Under the pieces are notes generated by a model, which saw nothing but the letters and a program-made list of their open reading frames with translations, was not told where the DNA came from and ran no database searches. Positions 1-8,343 of a stretch of DNA of 10,000 bases are shown here, in pieces. A program made the position numbers and the translations under genes. This stretch comes from Anaeromyces robustus. Its lineage: Eukaryota > Neocallimastigomycota > Neocallimastigomycetes > Neocallimastigales > Neocallimastigaceae. The stretch spans positions 1 to 10,000 of the forward strand of contig MCFG01000138.1 in assembly GCA_002104895.1 (NCBI GenBank), in the 5' to 3' direction. Numbering within the stretch: the first letter of the stretch is position 1; each line of letters starts with the position of its first letter.

Positions 1-36
1 GGAGGAGTGAAATCCCGAATAGTATATACCCGACAC
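1..36. other. GC-rich patch cut by the window edge; possible end of a mobile element or neighbouring gene
   Basis: About 17 of these 36 bases are G or C, after which composition drops at once to nearly pure A/T. The patch ends in CCCGACACA, and its reverse complement begins TGTGTCGGG. A TG...CA boundary of this kind is typical of LTR retrotransposon ends, so a terminal LTR fragment is one reading. The plus strand is also open from base 1 (GGVKSRIVYTRHK...) to a stop just past base 100, but that translation becomes a low-complexity F/Y/L string. On the minus strand there is no AG just before the patch, so it is not an obvious exon start. The identity is unresolved because most of the element would lie outside the window. 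Confidence 0.3.
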
Positions 37-130
37 AAAAATTATAATTATTTCAGAAATTTATTATATTTTTCTTTATATAAAACTTATAGATTTTTTA
101 GATAGTATTTTTTTATTTTAATCTATTTTT

Positions 131-131
131 T

Positions 132-166
<35 letters not shown>

Positions 167-167
167 T
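131..167. repeat. (TTTA)n microsatellite
   Basis: About nine uninterrupted copies of the tetranucleotide TTTA. It lies in the non-coding left flank (37-458), which is otherwise A/T-rich sequence in which I see no gene. Confidence 0.95.
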
Positions 168-247
168 GTACTAAAGCTAAATGTATTAATAACTATTCAT
201 AATAAATTAAAAAACATGGAAGTGTATTCTCTTCCTTTAGTCTAAAA

Positions 248-275
248 AAAAGAAAAAAAAATTTTTTTTTCTTTT
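248..275. repeat. Perfect 28-bp A/T palindrome downstream of the transglutaminase-like gene
   Basis: Nine A (253-261) meet nine T (262-270), and the symmetry continues outward through G252/C271 and four more A/T pairs on each side. A second, shorter dyad (eight A then eight T, 395-410) lies closer to the gene. Both fall within about 210 bases of the stop codon, on the 3' side. They could form hairpins at the RNA 3' end or be rigid A-tract DNA. A role in 3' end formation is only a guess. Confidence 0.6.
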
Positions 276-407
276 CTTTGTTTCTCTCTAAATAAAATAC
301 ATTATATACATTTATAATTATAAAAATAATGTTATGAATAAAACTAATATATAAAAATAGTATTTGTTCTAAAATATTTGTTAAAAAATTAAGAAAAAAA
401 AATTTTT

Positions 408-456
408 TTTACATTATTTTTTACATTATTTTTTATAATATATTTACATTATTTTT
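408..456 (-). repeat. Three copies of a TTTACATTATTTT motif next to the stop codon
   Basis: The plus strand shows the motif at about 408-420, 420-433 and 443-456. On the transcribed strand it reads AAAATAATGTAAA three times, starting right after the stop codon of the transglutaminase-like gene. It would lie in the 3' untranslated region. It may be a tandem duplication; I recognise no function. Confidence 0.5.
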
Positions 457-458
457 AA

Positions 459-2165
459 TTATAAGAAAAATAATGTTATGATAAATGAAAATAAATATAA
501 AAATTGTTTTGGTTGTATAGTTTTTAATGCGAATGAACTCTCATTATTATTATCACTAGTTTTCATGGTATTTTTTACATTAATATTATTATTGATACTA
601 TTAACATCAATATTAGAATTACATTGTTGTTGGCGTTGTTCTTTTATTTGTTCAGATACAACATTTAAATCTAAATTACCTTGAATAACCGTAATAACTG
701 TTGTAGTAAAAGTAGATATAAGAGTAGTAATATGATCATTTGTTGGATCAGTTTTTACTTCATTAGAATATGCTGAATTAGAAGAAATAGAAAGAATAGT
801 TGATTCAAAAATATCAGTTTTTAAAACATTATTTGCTTTAAAATAATCTTCTGTGTTTAAGGTAGGATAAGTAATACTAGTAAGACTATAAGTAGATTTT
901 ACTCGATCAATTGTTTTATATAATGAATCAAATTCATAAGTTGTTATTTCACCATTAGTAATAGAATTGGATCCAATTAAGAAAAGATCATAGGATATAT
1001 TATCAGTTATAGTATTATTAATAATCTCTTCATCTTTATCCTCATTACCACCATCGCCATCTTTATTTTTATTTTTATTTTCATTTTCATTTTCATTTTC
1101 ATTTCCACCCTCATTTATATTTTCTTTATTAATTGTTGAACGTTTATAATCACCTGTAACATCAATAGCATACCATTTTTCATTAAGTTTAACTAAATTC
1201 CATTGATATCCATAACCAACAGCTAAAACATTAATTATATTATAATATTCTGTAAACCATCTAAAAGTTTTAGCTATACCTTCACTTGTACCTTTACCAT
1301 TAACAAGAACACCATAAATAGTAGTTGAAAAAATATCTTCTTCTTTTGGATCAGTAATAAGATCTACAGAATGAATTAATTTATCATGAATATTACGTAA
1401 AATTTGATAAGAAGTTTTATGATCAACATTTCCTATAGAATTAATAATTTCAATTTTTTTAGATTCTAAAGCTTCATTCATTACTTTGATATCATTTACT
1501 TTATAATTTTTACAAAAATCATTAGACCAACATAAATCAATTTCTACTTTTTGAACATCTCCTGTTTTAGCATTATATTCACAATTATAATGATAACTGT
1601 AAACCCACCAAAATTCAGTATGATCATATAAAAAACTAATAAAAGCAGTTACCATACTTGATTTAAAATTTTTATTATTTACATTATATCCATCTTCTAT
1701 AGGATATAAAACAATAGAAAAATCTGGATAAGTTTTTTTAGAACTTGTTAAAAGTCTTTTATATATATATAATTCTACACTACTTAAACTCTCCATAAAT
1801 CCATTACCTGAATATTTAATATTTTGTATGGTATTACTGCTATTATTATTATCATCATTATCATTATTATTATCATCATCATTGTTATCATCATTAATGT
1901 CCCCAGAATTATCTACACTTGAAATTTTTATATTGAAAGTATTTTCATTATTATCATTAATGATGGTATTTGAGAAAACTTTATCACCTTCAAGAAAACC
2001 TTTATAATAAACTTCTTCTTTTAATATTAAATTATCTTCATTTTCAATTGATTTTTTATTTAATGAAAATTTTTGATTTTTATTTTGATTTTGATTAGTT
2101 GGTATACCATTGACAATATAAATGATAAAACTTGATAATAATAATAAAAATTTTTTATAATTCAT
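459..2165 (-). CDS. Secreted or surface transglutaminase-like protein, probable pseudoenzyme
   Basis: A single-exon frame of 568 residues. The start is the ATG at 2163-2165. The frame stays open upstream only through a TTG, and this ATG places a signal peptide exactly at the N-terminus (MNYKKF, then a hydrophobic run to about G20). Next come an Asn/Asp-rich stretch (about 71-111), a region with DHTEFWWVYSYHY (about 181-193) that resembles the D-PE-FWV segment before many bacterial and fungal transglutaminase-like domains, and the domain itself (about 245-340). Known members read G-K-x-x-C-E-G, then H-A-W-N, then I/V-D-V-T. Here these are GKGTSEG (Ser294), YQWN (Tyr320) and AIDVTGD (Asp335), so the nucleophile Cys and the His are replaced. 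A repeat-coded NE/NK stretch (351-380) precedes YDLFLIG and YPTLNTEDY, which match the usual tail of this family. The last 14 residues are hydrophobic after a polar linker, fitting a GPI signal or membrane anchor. Four Cys (195, 212, 218, 515) remain in the mature part and could pair. A structural or ligand-binding role is inferred; the substrate is unknown. Confidence 0.85.
   Translation of the reverse strand: MNYKKFLLLLSSFIIYIVNGIPTNQNQNKNQKFSLNKKSIENEDNLILKEEVYYKGFLEGDKVFSNTIINDNNENTFNIKISSVDNSGDINDDNNDDDNNNDNDDNNNSSNTIQNIKYSGNGFMESLSSVELYIYKRLLTSSKKTYPDFSIVLYPIEDGYNVNNKNFKSSMVTAFISFLYDHTEFWWVYSYHYNCEYNAKTGDVQKVEIDLCWSNDFCKNYKVNDIKVMNEALESKKIEIINSIGNVDHKTSYQILRNIHDKLIHSVDLITDPKEEDIFSTTIYGVLVNGKGTSEGIAKTFRWFTEYYNIINVLAVGYGYQWNLVKLNEKWYAIDVTGDYKRSTINKENINEGGNENENENENKNKNKDGDGGNEDKDEEIINNTITDNISYDLFLIGSNSITNGEITTYEFDSLYKTIDRVKSTYSLTSITYPTLNTEDYFKANNVLKTDIFESTILSISSNSAYSNEVKTDPTNDHITTLISTFTTTVITVIQGNLDLNVVSEQIKEQRQQQCNSNIDVNSINNNINVKNTMKTSDNNNESSFALKTIQPKQFLYLFSFIITLFFL
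1062..1103 (-). repeat. Hexanucleotide repeat inside the coding region (NE/NK repeat)
   Basis: Read on the coding strand, this is four AATGAA-type units followed by three AATAAA-type units, encoding alternating Asn-Glu and then Asn-Lys (residues 355-368). It sits in the loop between the conserved Asp strand and the C-terminal YDLFLIG motif. Because the unit is six bases, length changes would keep the reading frame. Confidence 0.9.
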
Positions 2166-2195
2166 TATTGTATTTACAAAATATAGACACAATTC

Positions 2196-2223
2196 TTTTT
2201 TTTTTTTTTTTTTTTTTTTTTTT
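2196..2223. repeat. T28 homopolymer in the leader of the transglutaminase-like gene
   Basis: Twenty-eight T on the plus strand, which is A28 on the transcribed strand, ending 30 bases before the ATG. Long A-tracts of this kind exclude nucleosomes in other fungi, so it may be a promoter or leader element; it may equally be background, since similar tracts occur across the region. Confidence 0.9.
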
Positions 2224-2548
2224 GTTCTTTTTTCTTTTTTTCCTTTTTTGCTTTATTATTATTTTTATTATTATTGTTAAAATAAATTTATTATTTTATT
2301 CTATATATTATATATTTTTATTCAACTAAATATCTTTATATATCAATTGTATAAATTAAATTAAAATTTTATATAAAAAAAAAGTCTTACAAAATTTCAA
2401 AAAAAAAATTCTATTTTTCTATTAATATTTAATATTAAAAAAAGGTCTCCCATAATATTTTATATATATAAATATATATAAATCAAAAAATTCTTAAAAT
2501 ATCCACAGTTTTTTAATAATTAAAAAATATAAAATATAAACTTTATTT

Positions 2549-2567
2549 TATATATATATATATATAT
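2549..2567. repeat. (TA)n microsatellite
   Basis: About nine TA units followed by a T-rich run in intergenic DNA. Confidence 0.85.
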
Positions 2568-3024
2568 TTTTTTTTTATTTTAATTTAAGACTTAAAATAT
2601 TAACTTATTTAATATTTATTAGTTAAATAAAAAAATATAATATAAAACTATATAAAAATAATATGAATAAATAAAAACTTTTTTTCGATTAAATAATAAA
2701 AATAAAAAAATGATAAAAATGATAATCATATAATCATACACAAGTAACTTTCTTTAAAATTAAAATTTATATAATAATCCATAAACTATAAAAATATTTA
2801 GCAGTTAATTGTTTAACATATATATATATTTCAAAAAAATTATTTCAAAAAAAAATAAAATCATTTTATTTTTATAATTATCATAGATATTATACAAAGT
2901 TTTTTTTTTTTTGATAATAATGACGAAAATTGGTCTTTTTTTTTTTTGAATAAATATATTGAATTAATATACTCTCATTTTTTTATTATATAATTTTTTT
3001 TAAAAAAAAATAATAAATTTTACT

Positions 3025-3213
3025 TTAATTTGAAAATGATTTTATTGATAAATATGATTTTATTAATATATATTTCAGTAAAATACATATAATATTATGA
3101 ATTAAAAAATAATAATTAATAAGTAAAAGATTTGAAACTAATGGAATTGTAAAGAATTGTGATAATATAAATATTATTGACGTTCTTTTAATTACTATTA
3201 ATTTAGAACCCAA
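3025..3213 (-). other. Doubtful 62-codon hydrophobic open frame, possible exon or gene remnant
   Basis: The frame begins GSKLIVIKRTSIIF and includes SQFFTIPLVSNLLLINYY. It contains no ATG; its first codon is TTG. It lies just after a T-rich stretch ending in AG on the coding strand (around 3220-3230), which resembles a splice acceptor, but the bases right after that AG are TAA in this frame. Positions 3120-3215 are less A/T-biased than the surroundings. No family was recognised. It may be a chance frame, an orphan exon or a decayed gene. Confidence 0.15.
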
Positions 3214-3550
3214 CTCTTACTAAAAAAAAAATAAAAGAAAAAAAAGGTACTTGATGTTAATTAAATAATTAAATAATTGTTGTTTTTAATTCAAAATGAA
3301 ATGCATTCTATTTTGAATATTTTTTAAACGAAAAATTAAATTTTATTAGTATTAATTTCACTATTAATAACTTTTAACCTTTATTATTTTTCTTTTTTTT
3401 CTGTTTTTTTTTTTTTTTTTTAATATATTCTCTTATTAAATATATAAAACATAAAAAAATTTATTATTGACAACAACAAAAAAACTTTTATAATAAAAAA
3501 TATTAATATAATGGTTACATATAAAATAAAACTTTATATTTTAATTTTTG

Positions 3551-3581
<31 letters not shown>
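3551..3581. repeat. A31 homopolymer
   Basis: Thirty-one consecutive A on the plus strand, the longest homopolymer in the window. It lies in intergenic DNA with no gene nearby that would make it a copied poly(A) tail. Confidence 0.95.
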
Positions 3582-3583
<2 letters not shown>

Positions 3584-4591
3584 TTAAAAACAATACTTTG
3601 ATTTTATTTTTTTTTTTAAATTTTAAAGAATATTCTTTTATTCTTTAATAATTATATTTAATTATTTATTGATTTTTTTATACTTTTGTAAAAACATAAA
3701 TTATTTTATTATCACTTTTTTTATAAATAAATCCATTTATAATAATATTTAATTTACTGTATTTATTAATTATTATTATATTCTGTAATTCTGTATATTA
3801 CTTGACTAACTAAAAAATTAGTTGAGAGAAATATAAAAACAAATTTTAATTGAAATAATTGTTAAAAGTTAAAAGTACATAATGATCATCTTTCTAATGG
3901 ATATCAATATTAAACACTATGTAAAGAGAATGCATATATATATATATATACTTTAACAACAAGAAATAGCAAAAAAACATAATAGTTTTAAAGAAAATTA
4001 TAAGTAATTACTTCTAATAATATCATTAATAAAAAGGAAATTTAATATTACGAAATAATATTTTATAATTAAAATATTATTACATATTATTATTTTTTAA
4101 ACTATTAAAAAGTTAAAAAAAAAACCATTATTTATTATATACAATTATTAATTAATATAATAATATTATAAATAGTACATTACTTCAATAATATAATATA
4201 AAAATTAATTATATATAAATTTAATTTGATTAATATAAAAAGAAAGGTGAAAAATATTACAAGAATAGAATTAACCGGCCTATAATATTTTAAATGAAAT
4301 TATCGAAAAGAAAAAAAAAAAGAATAATTATTATTTTTTATCGTTTTATTCATACAATTATTTATTATACAAATAATGAACAATGATGTATAAAATATTT
4401 ATTTTAGAACTTTAAAACCATATATAAATATCTTAATATATAAATATAATAATAACAAGATATAAATTAGTATAAAAGTATAAATGAACAAATATATAAG
4501 TTAAATATGAAAAAACTTTTCTAAAAGAAAGATAGCAATACAAACATATTAATATTTTAATAGTTAAAAACATCAAAAAAAAAATATTTTA

Positions 4592-4660
4592 TTTTCATAT
4601 TGAATATTTATCATATTTTTATAATTTTTTTTTTTCATATTAAATATTTATCATATTTTT
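4592..4660. repeat. 40-bp direct repeat, two copies
   Basis: Positions 4592-4620 and 4632-4660 agree at 28 of 29 bases; the one difference is G versus A in CATATTGAA / CATATTAAA. The copies start 40 bases apart and are separated by a T-rich spacer. A local duplication is the simplest explanation. Confidence 0.85.
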
Positions 4661-4729
4661 TAAATATCATAAAAATATAAAAAAAAGAAATAATAATAAT
4701 AAATAAAAAAGTAAACATAAATAATAGTG

Positions 4730-4793
4730 ATTTTCTTTTCTTTATATTATATTAGTAAAAGAAAATGTTGGACATTTATTAAACATTTTCTTT
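4730..4793. repeat. Overlapping inverted repeats that could form alternative hairpins
   Basis: ATTTTCTTTT (4730-4739) pairs with AAAAGAAAAT (4757-4766). AAAGAAAATGTT (4758-4769) pairs perfectly with AACATTTTCTTT (4782-4793) across a 12-base loop. Both stems use the same middle segment, so only one can form at a time. The stems are A/T-rich and weak, and no transcript is known here. Confidence 0.5.
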
Positions 4794-5262
4794 AAAATAT
4801 ATAATGAATAATTAAAAAGGGTTAGAATTTACAATTTATTAAATAAAAAAATATCTATTATATATTATTTTAATAAAAAAGATAACAATTTTTGTTATTA
4901 ATTTATATGTTATTACATAATAAAAACAATGATTTATAGAATTGTTTTAATATTTTTGGAAATTTTAAAATTTATTGTTATATTATAATATTATATAAAA
5001 AAATTTACAGAAAATTTAAAAAAAAAAAAAAAAACATTTAAAAAATTTATTTTCTCGTTTTAAGAAAATTTCATTTATATATATGATAGTTTAATATTTG
5101 ATTTTAATATTTGAAGTCAATAACGTATGTTTTGGTTGATGAATAATTTAGATTGTATATATATTTTTACTTTTAAAAGTTATTTTTCTATTAAAATGTA
5201 ACCTTTTCTTTCTTTTTTTTTTTTTTTCTTTTTAGTTTTAAGTATATTTAATTAATTAAATC

Positions 5263-5291
5263 AAAAAAAAAAAAAAAAAAAAAAAAAAAAA
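5263..5291. repeat. A29 homopolymer
   Basis: Twenty-nine consecutive A, preceded about 35 bases earlier by a broken T-rich run. Intergenic. Confidence 0.95.
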
Positions 5292-5359
5292 CATAAAAAA
5301 TAAAATAACTTTTACTTATTATAATAAATAAAGAAGTATCCATAAATGAATGTTTTATC

Positions 5360-5401
5360 TATATCAATTATATCAATTGATATAATTGATATAATTGATA
5401 T
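5360..5401. repeat. Perfect 34-bp palindrome built from a 9-bp unit
   Basis: Positions 5360-5393 read the same on both strands, centred between 5376 and 5377 in ATCAATTGAT. Each arm holds about two copies of TATATCAAT (or its complement ATTGATATA), and the right side carries a further partial copy to 5401. It could form a cruciform or be a set of dimer-binding sites. It is not within a gene, and no known operator was recognised. Confidence 0.85.
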
Positions 5402-5659
5402 ACACTTTGTAGAAATCACTTACACATTATAAAATATCCTATATAAAATATCTAACACACCATCTATATTCCTAAAAAAAAAAAAAATAAAAAAACTTTT
5501 TTGATAATATTACAGGCAATATAATTTATAATATAATAATATTAATAATAAAAAAAAAAAAAAGAGATAAAAAAAACCAAAAAATATAAATATCTTCATA
5601 TTTTTTACATATGTTTATAAATTATATAATTTTTAATAATAAATATTTTATAGAGTGAA

Positions 5660-5696
<37 letters not shown>

Positions 5697-5895
5697 TTTT
5701 TTGTTTTTTACTATAATTAATAAATATTATTATTATATTTAATACTATTACTAATTATTATTATTTTTATTATTATATTATTATTATTATTTTTATTTTA
5801 TATTATTATTTTATTTTAGTTTTAATTTTTATTATTATTATTTTTTAGTTAATTTATTATTTTATATTATTATTACTTTTATATTTTTATTTTGA
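5660..5895. repeat. ATT triplet run followed by a decayed ATT/T-rich tract
   Basis: A clean (ATT)n run at about 5663-5694 passes into more than 200 bases of TTATTATTA broken by T and TA insertions. This reads like an old microsatellite that has accumulated changes. It holds no coding signal. Confidence 0.8.
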
Positions 5896-6161
5896 CTTTT
5901 TTTTTTTATATTTATAAATATTTTGATTAATATAAATAATATAAATAAATTATAAATAATTATAAATAATATAAATAATTAAAAATAATATATATAATAT
6001 TTTATAATCATTATTAGTATTACATATTAAATTATTATCATTATTATTATTTTTTTTTATATTTGTTAATTATAAATCATAAAATGATATAAAATAATAA
6101 TATTTAATTTTTTTTTTTTTTTTTACTTTTTTATTTGTACATATATAGGTAGGTTAATTAT

Positions 6162-6163
<2 letters not shown>

Positions 6164-6189
<26 letters not shown>
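6164..6189. repeat. T26 homopolymer
   Basis: Twenty-six consecutive T downstream of the phosphatase gene. Other T runs occur nearby at 6108-6124 (17) and 6331-6350 (20). Confidence 0.95.
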
Positions 6190-6193
<4 letters not shown>

Positions 6194-6551
6194 ATATAAT
6201 ATATTATATATATGCTATTTTTAATATTAATATTTTATAATATATAATATAAAAATAAAGAATATATTAAAAAAAAAGTTATCGAAGAAAGGAGAATACT
6301 GTAATTATTATTCAGTGTATGCTTATGCTATTTTTTTTTTTTTTTTTTTTAAATAATATTTTTAACCGTTGCTATGATTTATTTGTTTTTGTTTTTGTTT
6401 TTTGTTTATTGTATTTGATATTATTATTATTATTTTTAATTATCTTTTAATTTATAAAATTCTATTATGAATTTTTTTGTTTTATTTTATTTTTTTTTTT
6501 TTTACAAAATTTTGAAAGATTTTTTTTTTTTTAAAGATAATATCGTTATTT

Positions 6552-6861
6552 TTAATTGTGGAAACGAACAATTAATACACTTAAATTATCCGTACTAAAA
6601 TTATCTAATGCATGTCTTAATAGAACTTCACTTGCTTCTTGTGGATCTGTAACATTTTCTATTAATTCTACTGCTTCATCATCTGAACAAACATCCCATA
6701 TCTTTATTTCATTTTGTTATTAAATTTAATATTTTATATTTTATAACAAAAATAGTATTTGGGTATATATATTAAATATTGATTTATTTATTTTAATTAT
6801 TTATATATAATAATATATATTAAAATAGATTAAAATGATATATAAAATTATAAATAAGTAT

Positions 6862-6953
<92 letters not shown>

Positions 6954-7474
6954 TAAAAATAACAATAATATTAACATATACATTATTAATTATAAAACTG
7001 ATTACTTACACCATCACATGCTAAAATTAAAAAGTTATCTTTATCATCGAGTACAACTCTTGTAGTATATGGATTACCTATTACCCATTCTTTCATAGAA
7101 TAATCACCAAGAGATCTCGTTACGGCAAGTACACCTATTAATTATTTATTATTTAATATTCGTAAAATAATAATTATTATTATTATTATTATTATTATTA
7201 CAAATTTTTTTTAATTATTTAAATATCATTCATATACATACCATTAACTCTAGCATTTAAAACAAATCCACCAGCATCTGTAATTCTTTGTACTTCTTCT
7301 AGATTTGAACCTTTATGATCACAAGATAATCTAAGAGCACGTCCATCACGACTATATATATATATAAATATATAAATATAAATTTTAATATTAATTATAA
7401 AAATGTCATAATTATTTTAATTTAATCAGTAATATTGAATTACTAATATACTTTATATATTTAATGTAACAAAA

Positions 7475-7529
<55 letters not shown>

Positions 7530-7541
7530 TAATAATTGCTA

Positions 7542-7589
<48 letters not shown>

Positions 7590-8155
7590 TTTACCTTAAT
7601 ACAGCTCTAGCATCACCTACATTTGCAGAATATAATACTCTCTATATTAAGTTATAATAAAAAAAAATTTTTTTTAATAATACGTTTATATAAATATTAA
7701 AACATTTATTAATTTTGTTAAATAATTAATATTAAAATTCATTAATTGATATAAATCTATTCTAATAATCAATTTATTATTATTTTTTATATTTTATATC
7801 AGTATTATTATTAATAAATAAAGAATAATTATTAATATTAACCTTTTCAACTTCATTATCATTTTCATCTTTAACTTTTTCTTTTCTAACTAAAACAACA
7901 ATTGCTGTACAACCAGAAGGTATACCTCTTTTTTCATTAAGTTGTGAATCGGTCTTTAAAAATGCTTTATTTAAGGACTCTTGAATTGGCATATTTGGAG
8001 ATTCTTTAAAAATTTCAATCAAATTCTTTTTTTTTTTTATAATTATAATATTATTTTATTTTATATTTATTATGTATGAATATTATAAATATTATTATAA
8101 AAATTAGTATTAAATATATATATAATATGTAATAAATAAATATAATAAAAATGAC

Positions 8156-8210
<55 letters not shown>

Positions 8211-8299
8211 CAACAACAACAACAACAATAATAATAATAATGAATAATAATAATAGGTAATAATAATAATAATAATAATAATAATGAATAATAATAATA

Positions 8300-8343
<44 letters not shown>

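Larger units (their letters stand above)
2166..6551. other. 4.4 kb intergenic region, no convincing gene
   Basis: Almost entirely A and T, with stops in every frame. It holds long homopolymers (T28, A31, A29, T26, T20), TA and ATT runs, a 40-bp direct repeat, overlapping inverted repeats and a perfect palindrome; the main ones are listed separately. A few stretches are less simple: about 3120-3215, 3780-3930, 4255-4290, 5090-5160 and 6280-6330. I could not assign a tRNA, rRNA or recognisable RNA gene to any of them. The right end should hold the 3' untranslated region of the phosphatase gene, and the left end the leader and promoter of the transglutaminase-like gene. Confidence 0.75.

Noticed and set aside
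478-684. Plus-strand 68-codon frame with ATG
   Set aside because: It lies wholly inside the transglutaminase-like gene on the opposite strand and resembles no family.
2166-2192. Nine-residue N-terminal extension of the transglutaminase-like frame (CLYFVNTI before the Met)
   Set aside because: Its first codon is TTG, not ATG. The ATG at 2163-2165 is the first in frame and starts a normal signal peptide.
2132-2329. Plus-strand 65-codon frame rich in Phe and Ile
   Set aside because: It is made by the T28 tract and flanking A/T-rich sequence and overlaps the start of the real gene.
3551-3581. Poly(A) tail of a retroposed copy
   Set aside because: No coding or SINE-like sequence or target duplication is visible beside it; similar A and T runs occur throughout the region.
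3800-3825. Hairpin AACTAA/TTAGTT as a terminator or RNA gene
   Set aside because: The stem is only six A/T-rich pairs and nothing nearby supports a transcript.
6801-7065. Poly-Ile frames on both strands
   Set aside because: They are translations of the (TAA)n microsatellite in intron 6 of the phosphatase gene, one running into exon 6 antisense.
7780-8022. A separate 80-residue gene
   Set aside because: It is exon 3 of the phosphatase gene plus read-through into intron 3. Its apparent first codon is TTG, and the exon begins upstream at an AG acceptor (8026-8027).
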